This document shows positions 39,781 to 48,850 of a stretch of 64,000 bases of DNA, piece by piece. Source of the DNA: Marinomonas posidonica IVIA-Po-181 (GTDB lineage Bacteria; Pseudomonadota; Gammaproteobacteria; Pseudomonadales; Marinomonadaceae); NCBI RefSeq assembly GCF_000214215.1, contig NC_015559.1, forward strand, positions 2,901,001 to 2,965,000. Reading direction: 5' to 3'. How positions within the stretch are numbered: the first letter of the stretch is position 1; each line of letters opens with the position of its first letter. The notes beneath the pieces are model-generated. The model searched no databases and was not told the DNA's origin. It saw only the letters and a program-made list of their open reading frames with translations. The position numbers and the translations under genes are program-made.

Positions 39781-40683
39781 TTACTCTTCCTGATAACCCA
39801 GACTTGCCAAAGCACGTTCATCATCAGACCAACCTGAACGAACTTTAATCCACAAATTCAACATCACCTTATGTTGAAACAAGTCTTCCATATCAATGCG
39901 AGCTTCTTTACCAATGAGTTTAATTTTTTCGCCACGATCACCAATGATAATGCGCTTTTGACCATTACGCTCAACCAAGATCAACGCACTAATATGAATC
40001 GCAGATTCTTCGTAAACAAACTCTTCAATTTGTACCGCCACTTCATAAGGCACTTCTTGCCCTAACTGACGGGTAATTTTTTCTCGCACGATTTCAGCGG
40101 CTAAAAAACGCGAGCTGCGATTGGTAATTTGATCTTCTGGGTAATACTGCATTCCCTCTGGAATATAGCTTTCCACCAAACGTTCAAGACGATCTAAATT
40201 CTTATTTCGCAAAGCAGAAATCGGCACGATTTGAGCAAAATCCATGCGTTCAGATAAATTCGCCAAACGAGGCAATAACTCATCTTTTTGATCCAGCTGA
40301 TCAACCTTGTTTACCACCAAGACCACAGGGCATGAGGCAAACTTTACCTTTTGCAAAACCGACTCATCTTCTTCAGTCCAACGATCAGCATCAACAACAA
40401 ACAGCACCAAATCCACATCTTTCAAGGCCGCCGTGGCGGTACGATTCATAATGCGGTTAATGGCTTTGGTTTCACCCAAATGTAATCCAGGTGTATCCAC
40501 ATAAATGGCTTGGATATGACCTTCAGTTTTCACCCCTAGGATCTGGTCTCGCGTGGTTTGCGGCTTCCGAGAGGTAATCGAGAGCTTTTGCCCTAGAATA
40601 TGGTTCAGCAGGGTTGATTTGCCCACATTTGGGCGGCCAACTATGGCGATATAACCACAATGGGTTACTTCAACATCAGACAT
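39781..40683 (-). CDS. era: GTPase Era
   Basis: Era binds 16S rRNA and guides 30S maturation. The 300-aa product has a GTPase domain ([25 protein letters not shown]) and a C-terminal KH domain ([19 protein letters not shown]). Its ATG overlaps the end of rnc by 8 bp. Confidence 0.97.
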   Translation of the reverse strand: MSDVEVTHCGYIAIVGRPNVGKSTLLNHILGQKLSITSRKPQTTRDQILGVKTEGHIQAIYVDTPGLHLGETKAINRIMNRTATAALKDVDLVLFVVDADRWTEEDESVLQKVKFASCPVVLVVNKVDQLDQKDELLPRLANLSERMDFAQIVPISALRNKNLDRLERLVESYIPEGMQYYPEDQITNRSSRFLAAEIVREKITRQLGQEVPYEVAVQIEEFVYEESAIHISALILVERNGQKRIIIGDRGEKIKLIGKEARIDMEDLFQHKVMLNLWIKVRSGWSDDERALASLGYQEE

Positions 40684-41359
40684 TCACTTTTTCCAACTTT
40701 TCTAGGGCTTTAGCGGCGGCATTTTGTTCAGCGATACGACGACTGTTGCCACAACCTTCTATGGCTTCATTGCACAACTCAATGTGGCAATGCACATGAA
40801 ACGTTTGATCATGAGGTTCGCCAACAATATCCACAACATCGTATTGAGGCAAAGCATGTTTTCTGGCTTGCAAATATTCTTGCAAACGTGTTTTAGCGTC
40901 TTTCGTCACCACTTTCAGAGAAGTCGCTTCTAAACGATCTTTGTACCAAGCTAAAATATGTTGACGACAAATGTCCATGCCAGCATCTAAATACATGGCA
41001 CCGATAATGCCTTCGACGCTATCCGCTAAAATCGAATCACGACGAAAACCACCGCTTTTCAATTCACCAGCGCCGAGTTTTAAAAAATCTCCTAGCTGAA
41101 ATTCACGCGCCAGTTCAGCCAACGTATCGCCTTTGACCAATGACGCACGTAAGCGACTTAATTCCCCTTCCTTGGCTTTTGGAAAACGATGAAACAAGTC
41201 TTCCGCTATCACATAATTGAGAATCGAATCACCCAAGAACTCAAGACGCTCATTATTTTTCCCGCCATAACTGCGGTGTGTCAGCGCCAGTTCAAGCAAT
41301 CCAAGGTCGGCAAAAAAGTAACCTATGCGCCGACACAATTTCTGATACAGTGAACTCAA
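40676..41359 (-). CDS. rnc: Ribonuclease III
   Basis: RNase III cuts double-stranded RNA, including the 30S rRNA precursor. The 227-aa product has the signature [17 protein letters not shown], the second active-site part [15 protein letters not shown], and a C-terminal dsRNA-binding domain ([18 protein letters not shown]). It is in the lepB-rnc-era-recO operon. Confidence 0.97.
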   Translation of the reverse strand: MSSLYQKLCRRIGYFFADLGLLELALTHRSYGGKNNERLEFLGDSILNYVIAEDLFHRFPKAKEGELSRLRASLVKGDTLAELAREFQLGDFLKLGAGELKSGGFRRDSILADSVEGIIGAMYLDAGMDICRQHILAWYKDRLEATSLKVVTKDAKTRLQEYLQARKHALPQYDVVDIVGEPHDQTFHVHCHIELCNEAIEGCGNSRRIAEQNAAAKALEKLEKVNV

Positions 41360-41377
41360 AATGTCTCCAATTATTAT

Positions 41378-42202
41378 TTATTCAATCAAACCGTTATTTT
41401 TAAAACTTGGGATACTGAAAAAGTCATCCCAATGAAGCCATACATAAAATGCACGCCCCTTCATATTTGCTTCTGGAACAAAGCCCCAAAAGCGACTATC
41501 CGCACTGTTATCACGGTTATCACCCATGACAAAATAATGGCCTTCCGGCACGACCCAATCCCCCTCATGTGGGGTGTTACGATTACTATTATAAATATCG
41601 TGCTCTACTCCGCCTAAGTTTTCCTTAAATAGAGTAACAGGCTCCTCATTCGGATTAAGCGAAATAGGCAAAGCCGCCAAAAACGCTTTACTGACTTGTT
41701 GACCATTCACGGTCAACACCTTGTTGCGATAACGAATCTTATCACCCGGCAAGCCTACCAAACGCTTAATATAGTTTAGACTAGGATCCAAAGGGTATTT
41801 AAAGACAACGACATCACCACGTTTTGGTTCAGACGTCGGGATTAACGTCGTGTTCGTTACAGGCAAACGCAGTCCATAGTCAAACTTATTCACTAAAATA
41901 AAGTCGCCAATCTGCAACGTCGGTAACATAGAGCCTGATGGAATTTGAAATGGTTCGACAACAAATGAACGTAAACCAAATATCACGGCAATAATCACAA
42001 AGTAGGATTTAACTTCCAATACCAAGGTAGGGGTATCAGCCAAACGCTCCTTTGCTGCTTTACTCAGGGCCTTTTGTGCGGCTTGATCCATACCAGCTAA
42101 AAGGCGTTTTCGCTTTGGTGCAAACACGATACGGTCATACACCCAAAAAACACCTGTAATCAGAAAGGCAATTGCCAGTATCAACTCAAAATCAAAACCC
42201 AT
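41378..42202 (-). CDS. lepB: Signal peptidase I
   Basis: LepB removes signal peptides at the periplasmic face of the inner membrane. The 274-aa product has two N-terminal membrane helices, the catalytic Ser in FQIPSGSMLPTLQIGD (about 91), the general-base Lys in NYIKRLVGLPGDK (about 146), and the family box GDNRDNSADSRFWG. GGAGTA precedes the ATG. It follows lepA. Confidence 0.97.
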   Translation of the reverse strand: MGFDFELILAIAFLITGVFWVYDRIVFAPKRKRLLAGMDQAAQKALSKAAKERLADTPTLVLEVKSYFVIIAVIFGLRSFVVEPFQIPSGSMLPTLQIGDFILVNKFDYGLRLPVTNTTLIPTSEPKRGDVVVFKYPLDPSLNYIKRLVGLPGDKIRYRNKVLTVNGQQVSKAFLAALPISLNPNEEPVTLFKENLGGVEHDIYNSNRNTPHEGDWVVPEGHYFVMGDNRDNSADSRFWGFVPEANMKGRAFYVWLHWDDFFSIPSFKNNGLIE

Positions 42203-42248
42203 ACAACATTACTCCACCGAGATGCTCACGCATCGATTTGGTTTTCTA

Positions 42249-44054
42249 TTAGCTGTCCAGCTGTAAAACCGCAAGGAAAGCAGATTGCGGTACTTCCACA
42301 TTACCTACCTGCTTCATGCGCTTCTTACCTTCTTTCTGCTTCTGTAGTAGTTTTTTCTTACGACTCACATCACCACCGTAACATTTTGCTGTTACATTTT
42401 TACGCATGGCTTTTACGGTAGTGCGTGATATTACTTTTGCACCTACTGCTCCCTGAATCGCCACGTCAAACATTTGACGAGGAATCAAATCTTTCATTTT
42501 TTCACACAAAGCACGCCCTTTAAATTGAACGTTATCCTTATGCATAATCAAAGCCAAGGCATCGACACGCTCACCATTGATCAGGATGTCTAAGCGACAC
42601 AAAGCCGCTGCACTGAAATGAGAAAAGCTGTAATCCAAGGAAGCAAAACCACGACTGCAAGATTTCAATTTATCAAAGAAATCCATTACCACTTCGTTCA
42701 TCGGCAATTCATAACGTAATTGCACCTGACGACCAACATATTGCATGTCTTTTTGAACGCCACGCTTTTCCACACAAAGGGTGATGACGTTTCCTAGAAA
42801 TTCTTGTGGTACTAGAATATTCGCTTCCACAATGGGTTCGCGCATTTCTTTTACCGTACCTGGGTCTGGCATTTTAGAGGGGCTATCAACATACACCACT
42901 TCACCATTGTTCAACTCAATTTCGTACACTACTGTTGGCGCAGTCGTAATCAAGTCTAGGTCGTATTCACGCTCCAAACGCTCTTGAATGATTTCCATGT
43001 GCAGCATGCCTAAGAAACCACAACGGAAACCAAAACCCAACGCATCCGAACTTTCTGGCTCATAGAACAATGACGCATCATTCAATGTCAGTTTGCCTAA
43101 GGCAACACGAAAGTCTTCATAATCATCTGAGCTGACAGGAAATAAACCAGCGTAGACCTGTGGTTTCACTTTTTGGAAACCAGACAATTGTTCTACATCT
43201 GGGGTAGTGGCATGGGTGATGGTATCACCAACTGGCGCACCATGAATGTCTTTAATACCCGCCACAACATAGCCTACTTCACCGGCTTTCAAGACACCGG
43301 TCTCTTTACGTTTTGGCGTAAAAATACCGGCCATGTCCACTGGGTGTGCTTGTTTGGTGGATTTGATGAAAATCTTGTCTTTCTTGCGTAAGGTACCTTG
43401 TTTGATTCGAACCAGAGACACAACACCTAGGTAATTATCAAACCAAGAGTCAATAATAAGCGCCTGTAATGGTGCCTCAGTATCGCCTTCTGGCGCTGGT
43501 ACAGTCGCTACCAAACGCTCCAATACGTCTTCAACGCCCATTCCTGTCTTCGCCGAACAGGTCACCGCGTCCATCGCATCAATTCCGATGATTTCTTCAA
43601 TCTCAGCACTGACTCGCTCAGGTTCAGCTTGTGGCAAATCAATTTTGTTCAAGACCGGCATCACCTCAAGGCCTTGTTCAATCGCGGTATAGCAGTTAGC
43701 AACAGATTGTGCTTCTACACCTTGTGCCGCATCAACCACCAACAAAGCCCCTTCACAGGCTGCCAATGAACGAGACACTTCATATGAGAAGTCAACGTGT
43801 CCTGGAGTATCAATGAAATTTAACTGGTAGGTTTCACCGTCTTTAGCTTGGTAGTCCAACGTCACACTTTGTGCCTTGATGGTAATGCCACGCTCACGTT
43901 CAATGTCCATTGAATCAAGTACTTGAGCCGACATTTCACGTTCACTTAAACCTTCGCAGGCTTGGATAAAGCGGTCCGCCAAAGTAGATTTACCATGATC
44001 GATGTGGGCGATGATACTGAAATTGCGTATGTGCTTAAGATTGTTTGAAGACAC
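42249..44054 (-). CDS. lepA: Elongation factor 4 (LepA) GTPase
   Basis: LepA is a ribosome-associated translational GTPase thought to act in initiation or back-translocation under stress. The 601-aa product has the P-loop [14 protein letters not shown], switch [18 protein letters not shown], and the LepA-specific C-terminal domain. The start is GTG ([15 protein letters not shown]), with only a weak ribosome binding site. A 189-bp gap separates it from the riboflavin synthase gene. Confidence 0.97.
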   Translation of the reverse strand: MSSNNLKHIRNFSIIAHIDHGKSTLADRFIQACEGLSEREMSAQVLDSMDIERERGITIKAQSVTLDYQAKDGETYQLNFIDTPGHVDFSYEVSRSLAACEGALLVVDAAQGVEAQSVANCYTAIEQGLEVMPVLNKIDLPQAEPERVSAEIEEIIGIDAMDAVTCSAKTGMGVEDVLERLVATVPAPEGDTEAPLQALIIDSWFDNYLGVVSLVRIKQGTLRKKDKIFIKSTKQAHPVDMAGIFTPKRKETGVLKAGEVGYVVAGIKDIHGAPVGDTITHATTPDVEQLSGFQKVKPQVYAGLFPVSSDDYEDFRVALGKLTLNDASLFYEPESSDALGFGFRCGFLGMLHMEIIQERLEREYDLDLITTAPTVVYEIELNNGEVVYVDSPSKMPDPGTVKEMREPIVEANILVPQEFLGNVITLCVEKRGVQKDMQYVGRQVQLRYELPMNEVVMDFFDKLKSCSRGFASLDYSFSHFSAAALCRLDILINGERVDALALIMHKDNVQFKGRALCEKMKDLIPRQMFDVAIQGAVGAKVISRTTVKAMRKNVTAKCYGGDVSRKKKLLQKQKEGKKRMKQVGNVEVPQSAFLAVLQLDS

Positions 44055-44243
44055 TATTTTCTCACACTATAAAAGCGATATTAAAATGATCACAGGCTGA
44101 CAGGGGCCACAAGATAGACAGCTATTTACAAGATATTCTCTTGCTAAGCACATTGGGCCAGGTTATCAACCTATTATCTGGTTAGAATTTGCCGAGCATT
44201 CTACCGAAATTCCGCTTAGGACTCCATTGATTTCATGTCTTCC

Positions 44244-44876
44244 TTAAGGCAAGACAATGCCTTTCTCTTTTAATACTCGTTCTACCGTATCCACAGTTGC
44301 TTGAGTGTGAGCGTCAATCTCCAAATTCACCTTATCACCAACAGATAACATAGAAAACGTCGTTAATCGCAAAGTTTCTGGTATTAAAGACACTTCCAAC
44401 CAATCATTGCCAATATCACTAATCGTCAAGCTGGCACCGTTCAAGCCAACATAGCCTTTATCGAATAAATAACGACGTGCATCCACTTCTTGCTGACGAT
44501 CCGTGACAAAACGGATATGAACGCTTTCGTCAACCTTCTCAATATGAGAAACGCTTACCGACGTCATAATATGACCCGACATAACATGACCGCCAACTTC
44601 ATCGCCCATTCTAGCGGCACGTTCAAAATTGACCGTATCGCCCACTTGCAATAAACCGATATTGGTCAACGCAAGGGTTGTGTCGATCACATCAAATGTC
44701 AGTACATCATGAGCTATTTCCGCCACGGTTAAGCAAACACCATTGATAGCAACACTGGCCCCCAACTGCTGACTTAACATCACACCTTCAGGGAACAAGA
44801 CTTCCAAACGTTTATTTCGGCCATCCTGAATAACCGACTGAACACTTGCCTTGCCTTGAATAATTCCTGTAAACAT
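44244..44876 (-). CDS. ribE: Riboflavin synthase, alpha subunit
   Basis: This enzyme dismutates two 6,7-dimethyl-8-ribityllumazine molecules to riboflavin. The 210-aa product has the two tandem lumazine-binding repeats: MFTGIIQGKASVQ with ASVAINGVCLTV, then VGGHVMSGHIM with GLNGASLTIS. It resembles the E. coli RibC-type. It stands alone rather than in a rib operon, and no FMN riboswitch precedes it. GGGAGC lies before the ATG. Confidence 0.93.
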   Translation of the reverse strand: MFTGIIQGKASVQSVIQDGRNKRLEVLFPEGVMLSQQLGASVAINGVCLTVAEIAHDVLTFDVIDTTLALTNIGLLQVGDTVNFERAARMGDEVGGHVMSGHIMTSVSVSHIEKVDESVHIRFVTDRQQEVDARRYLFDKGYVGLNGASLTISDIGNDWLEVSLIPETLRLTTFSMLSVGDKVNLEIDAHTQATVDTVERVLKEKGIVLP

Positions 44877-45023
44877 AAGCTCCCCTACTTCTGGTCAGCA
44901 TAAAAAAGAAACAATATTGCGCAAGATTCATACTAAATTTCGGCACTGAAGAAGAATTGAACACCCCCTCACAAAGCACGACTTTCACTGGCTTACAATG
45001 AGTTATCATTAAGTCACCAATAG

Positions 45024-45050
45024 GGTTATCCACAGGTTACGGGGATAACC
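45024..45050. repeat. Inverted repeat containing a consensus DnaA box
   Basis: GGTTATCC (45024-45031) and GGATAACC (45043-45050) form a perfect 8-bp inverted repeat over an 11-nt spacer. The left arm overlaps TTATCCACA (45026-45034), a perfect match to the DnaA box consensus. It lies in the glgC-ribE gap, about 150 bp upstream of ribE. A single box is not an origin; it could be a DnaA-responsive promoter element or chance. Confidence 0.5.
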
Positions 45051-45129
45051 GAAACACGCAAGGTAAACCCTACTAATGCGCCCTAATTCCAACTTTTCAA
45101 GCAAGCAGAGAAAACTTCTTACTCTTTAC

Positions 45130-46380
45130 TCAAGTCAATGCTTCAATCATGGCCTGTGTCACCAGAATAATGCCATCTTCGTTTCGGTAAAAACGCTCAC
45201 TATCTTGTTGCGGGTCTTCACCAATAACCGTACCTTCGGGAATCTGACAATCAGCATCCACCACCACCTTATTCAAACGGCAATGACGGCCTATGTCACA
45301 TCGCGGTAAAATAACGCATTCATTAACATAAGAATACGAATTCACACGCACGTTATTGAATAAAATTGATTGCTCCACAGTTGCTCCAGAGACAATACAA
45401 CCAGCCGACACCACAGAGTTTAGGGCGGTACCAATGCGTTCTTCGTAGTTATAATTAAACTTAGCGGCAGGTCGTTGATAATGAGCGGTCCGAATCGGCC
45501 AATTTTCATCGTATAAATCCAACTCAGGCACGAGTTTAGTGAGGTCCATATTGGCTTCCCAATAGGCCGTTAACGTCCCCACATCACGCCAATAAGCATC
45601 TTGTGGATAATTTTCGTTCACCACCACGCTGTTGGAGAAATGATGAGCTTTAATATGGCTTCGACCAACAAAATAGGGGATTAAATCTTTGCCAAAATCG
45701 TGGCTAGACTCAGTATCTTGCGCATCTGAACACAAGTTCTCAGATAAAAATTTGGTATTAAAAATATAAATCCCCATGCTCGCCAATGAGACTTCTGGCT
45801 TACCGGGCATAGTGGCTGGATGGGCTGGTTTCTCCTCAAACGCAATGATATTGTCACTTTCATCTACATGCATAATGCCAAATTGATTCGCTTCCTCAAC
45901 CGGCACTTCAATACAAGCAACCGTCACATCAGCGCCACTTTCAAGATGCTCCTTTAACATCAAGCTGTAATCCTGTTTGTACACATGATCACCCGCCAGC
46001 ACCAAGACAAATTCACTTTTTAAGCCTCGAATCATCGACAAATTTTGGTATACCGCATCGGCGGTGCCACGATACCAATCCCCACCAGTTTGCTGCTGTG
46101 CAGGCCATAACTCGATAAATTCATTAAAATCAGTACGCAAAAAATTCCAACCCCGTTGCACATGCTGATTCAATGTGTGTGATCGATACTGAGTTAACAC
46201 AGCGATTCGTCGCATGCCCGAATTAATGCAGTTGGATAAAGGGAAATCGATAATTTTATATTTACCAGCGATTGGTACTGCTGGCTTAGAGCGTTGATCC
46301 GTTAACTGTTTTAACCTTGAACCGCGTCCACCCGCTAAGATGATGGATATTGTCTTCATGCGCGCCGTATTTAAATCCAT
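45130..46380 (-). CDS. glgC: Glucose-1-phosphate adenylyltransferase
   Basis: GlgC makes ADP-glucose, the committed precursor of glycogen. The 416-aa product has the nucleotidyltransferase start SIILAGGRGSRLKQLTDQRS, KPAVPIAGKYKIIDFPLSN, and a C-terminal beta-helix domain (CVILPRCDIGRHCRLNKVVV). AAGGGC precedes the ATG. It is divergent from glgA across 88 bp. No branching enzyme, phosphorylase or debranching enzyme gene is in the window. Confidence 0.96.
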   Translation of the reverse strand: MDLNTARMKTISIILAGGRGSRLKQLTDQRSKPAVPIAGKYKIIDFPLSNCINSGMRRIAVLTQYRSHTLNQHVQRGWNFLRTDFNEFIELWPAQQQTGGDWYRGTADAVYQNLSMIRGLKSEFVLVLAGDHVYKQDYSLMLKEHLESGADVTVACIEVPVEEANQFGIMHVDESDNIIAFEEKPAHPATMPGKPEVSLASMGIYIFNTKFLSENLCSDAQDTESSHDFGKDLIPYFVGRSHIKAHHFSNSVVVNENYPQDAYWRDVGTLTAYWEANMDLTKLVPELDLYDENWPIRTAHYQRPAAKFNYNYEERIGTALNSVVSAGCIVSGATVEQSILFNNVRVNSYSYVNECVILPRCDIGRHCRLNKVVVDADCQIPEGTVIGEDPQQDSERFYRNEDGIILVTQAMIEALT

Positions 46381-46468
46381 GTAAAGCCCTTAAAAGTAAT
46401 AAATAACTCTCATTCAAACATCAGTTAGGTATACTTCAACCTACTACATAAAATGAAGACACCCAACC

Positions 46469-47899
46469 ATGAAAATACTTTTCGCAGCCTCGGAAATTTA
46501 CCCATTAATCAAAACTGGCGGATTAGCTGATGTCGCAGGATCTTTACCTCTTGCTCTGCGAACAAAAGGACATGACGTCAAGCTCATCATGCCAGCTTAC
46601 CGAGGCATACTAGAAAAGGTAGCGCCTATTCAGAAGACTATCAACTTGGGAAACCCATTTGGTGTAGGAGATTTACGCATTCTTGAAACCCACATACCAG
46701 AAAGTGACATTCCCATATGGTTAGTTCAATGTCAGGCACTTTATGAAAGAGAAGATGGTCCCTATGTAGATAAAAATGGCCAAGACTTTGATGACAACCA
46801 TCTGCGCTTTTGTGCCTTTTCTTGGGCCGCTGCAAGCTTGGCCAACCAGAGTGAAATAACGGGTTGGCAAGCTGATATTCTGCACCTTAATGATTGGCAA
46901 ACTGGCTTTGCGGCAGCGTATTTAGAAAGCTGGAAAAATAAATCCGTCGCGGTCGTCACAACCGTTCATAACTTGCGTTACAACGGCAGTTTCGAGATGC
47001 ATAAATTTGCTAGCACTCAGTTATCAACTGAGTTACTAACCATGCAAGGAATGGAATTCTATGGCCGTTTTTCTGGCCTCAAAGCGGGATTAGTGTATGC
47101 CGACGCGATTACCACCGTCAGCCCTTGTTATGCTCAAGAAATTCTCACACCAGAATACGGCGATGGCCTCGACGGCATCTTAACGCTTCTATCGGATAAG
47201 CTCACAGGCATACTCAACGGAGTGGATTATGACGCTTGGAACCCAGCAATCGATCCATTGATTAGCCAGACCTATGATGTGACGTCACTAGAGCAAAAAA
47301 ACCTTAACAAACAAGTTTTATTAGCTGAAAATAATTTATCAACCGATCTATCGAAGCCGTTATTCGGTGTCGTAAGTCGACTAACAGAACAAAAAGGCCT
47401 TGATCTAATACTCGAAGCACTGCCTGAGCTACTCTCTCAAGACGCTCGCTTTGTCTTATTAGGATCAGGGGATAAAGCCTTAGAACAAGGTTTTATCGAG
47501 CTGCAGCAGCAATACCCTGAGCAAGTGGCTATTCGTATTGGTTATGACGAAAACTATTCTCACCGCCTACAAGCAGGACTGGATGTGCTGTTGATCCCTT
47601 CACGCTTTGAGCCCTGTGGCCTCACTCAGCTTTACGCCCTTAAATACGGCACACTGCCTCTGGTTCGACAAACAGGCGGTTTAGCAGACACAGTGTTTGA
47701 AGGGGGAGAAAAGGCCAACGGTTTCCACTTTCAAGATACCACAACGGATGCACTAAAAGCTTGCTTACAACGTTGTTTGAACGCCTACTACCAACCACAG
47801 ATTTGGCGTCAAAAACAAATTAACGCCATGCACTACGATTACAGTTGGGAGACGGTAACCGACCAATGGATTACGCTGTATGAGTCTTTAATTCAATAA
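46469..47899 (+). CDS. glgA: Glycogen synthase (ADP-glucose type)
   Basis: GlgA is a GT5 glycosyltransferase that adds glucose from ADP-glucose to glycogen. The 476-aa product starts MKILFAASEIYPLIKTGGLA (the KTGGLADV ADP-glucose site), has VTTVHNLRYNG and the C-terminal RFEPCGLTQLYALKYGT with RQTGGLADTV. It is of normal length and pairs functionally with the divergent glgC. Its end overlaps the convergent solute-binding gene by 12 bp. Confidence 0.96.
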   Translation: MKILFAASEIYPLIKTGGLADVAGSLPLALRTKGHDVKLIMPAYRGILEKVAPIQKTINLGNPFGVGDLRILETHIPESDIPIWLVQCQALYEREDGPYVDKNGQDFDDNHLRFCAFSWAAASLANQSEITGWQADILHLNDWQTGFAAAYLESWKNKSVAVVTTVHNLRYNGSFEMHKFASTQLSTELLTMQGMEFYGRFSGLKAGLVYADAITTVSPCYAQEILTPEYGDGLDGILTLLSDKLTGILNGVDYDAWNPAIDPLISQTYDVTSLEQKNLNKQVLLAENNLSTDLSKPLFGVVSRLTEQKGLDLILEALPELLSQDARFVLLGSGDKALEQGFIELQQQYPEQVAIRIGYDENYSHRLQAGLDVLLIPSRFEPCGLTQLYALKYGTLPLVRQTGGLADTVFEGGEKANGFHFQDTTTDALKACLQRCLNAYYQPQIWRQKQINAMHYDYSWETVTDQWITLYESLIQ

Positions 47900-48712
47900 C
47901 GCCTGATGATTTTTAAGCGACCAAGTTGACACACCATCAAGCAAGGCTTGCTCCATAAAGCCTTCTTGATTCATATCTCTTAAAGCGATAGCAATACGAT
48001 GACGAAGACCTGGGGTATTACAAGCAGAAGCTTTTGAAAAGGTAAGATAGAGCCCTTCACTGCTAACATGAGGCTCAACGGCTTCCAATTCATCAGACAA
48101 TCCAAGCAAGCCAGCGTAGGCTTGAGCAGGGCTTTTCTCGTAAAGTACATAATCGACACGATTCGTGGCCAACATTTTTAAAGCTTGCGCTAAACTGGCC
48201 ACCGTTAAAATATTAAGATTGTCTTTTGCGTAACGATCAAATTGTTCACCAAAGCTGTTATTAATCACAGTAACGCCCCAATGACCTTGCAAATCCTCTT
48301 TTCGCTGAAAAGGAAAGGGAGTCGCCTTACGCTGCCAAACCACACTCTGGGTATACAAGATCACAGGCGTAAAATAATCCATGTAATCCGCTCGGTTATT
48401 GGTGTAAAACGCTCCAGCCATAAGGTCTATGCGACCAGCTTTGACCTCACTTTGCGCTCTAGACCAAGGACCAACATGCTGTAACCGAATCGGCACACCA
48501 ATACGATGACTTAACTCATCCATGATAATTCGATTAGCACCCTGTAATTGCATTGAATTCTGTTTATCACGCCATAAAAAAGGAGGGTATTCTGAGTTTC
48601 CCGTTGCAGTGAGTTCATCACAGGAAGCCAAACTTGGTCCTGCCGCCACACTGACCTGCGAAAATACGATCAGCACGAGGCTGAATAAATAATATGAAAC
48701 GGCGCGCGACAT
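47888..48712 (-). CDS. Periplasmic solute-binding protein, family 3-like
   Basis: A 274-aa predicted periplasmic protein with a signal peptide (SYYLFSLVLIVFSQVSVAAG) and the pattern of amino-acid-binding proteins (GNSEYPPFLWRD, AGRIDLMAGAFYTNNRADYM, LKMLATNRVDYVLYE). No permease or ATPase gene is adjacent, so it may act as an orphan receptor or partner of a distant system. The GTG at 48715 is immediately followed by the ATG at 48712, which is preferred. The ligand cannot be told from sequence. Confidence 0.8.
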   Translation of the reverse strand: MSRAVSYYLFSLVLIVFSQVSVAAGPSLASCDELTATGNSEYPPFLWRDKQNSMQLQGANRIIMDELSHRIGVPIRLQHVGPWSRAQSEVKAGRIDLMAGAFYTNNRADYMDYFTPVILYTQSVVWQRKATPFPFQRKEDLQGHWGVTVINNSFGEQFDRYAKDNLNILTVASLAQALKMLATNRVDYVLYEKSPAQAYAGLLGLSDELEAVEPHVSSEGLYLTFSKASACNTPGLRHRIAIALRDMNQEGFMEQALLDGVSTWSLKNHQALLN

Positions 48713-48850
48713 CACTTTACGCCAGCCTTAATAGGATTATTTAGCAAGCTTTTTCCCAAAAAATGATAAAAACACATACACAACAATAGCTTACTCTATG
48801 ATTATGGCAAATAAAAAACAAGAGTGATGGTATAGGTTTAGACTTATTTA

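Noticed and set aside
45026-45034. Replication origin suggested by a DnaA box
   Set aside because: Only one box, no AT-rich unwinding array and no dnaA/dnaN/gidA neighbours.
44877-45129. FMN riboswitch upstream of riboflavin synthase
   Set aside because: The conserved purine-rich RFN element blocks are not visible in this gap.
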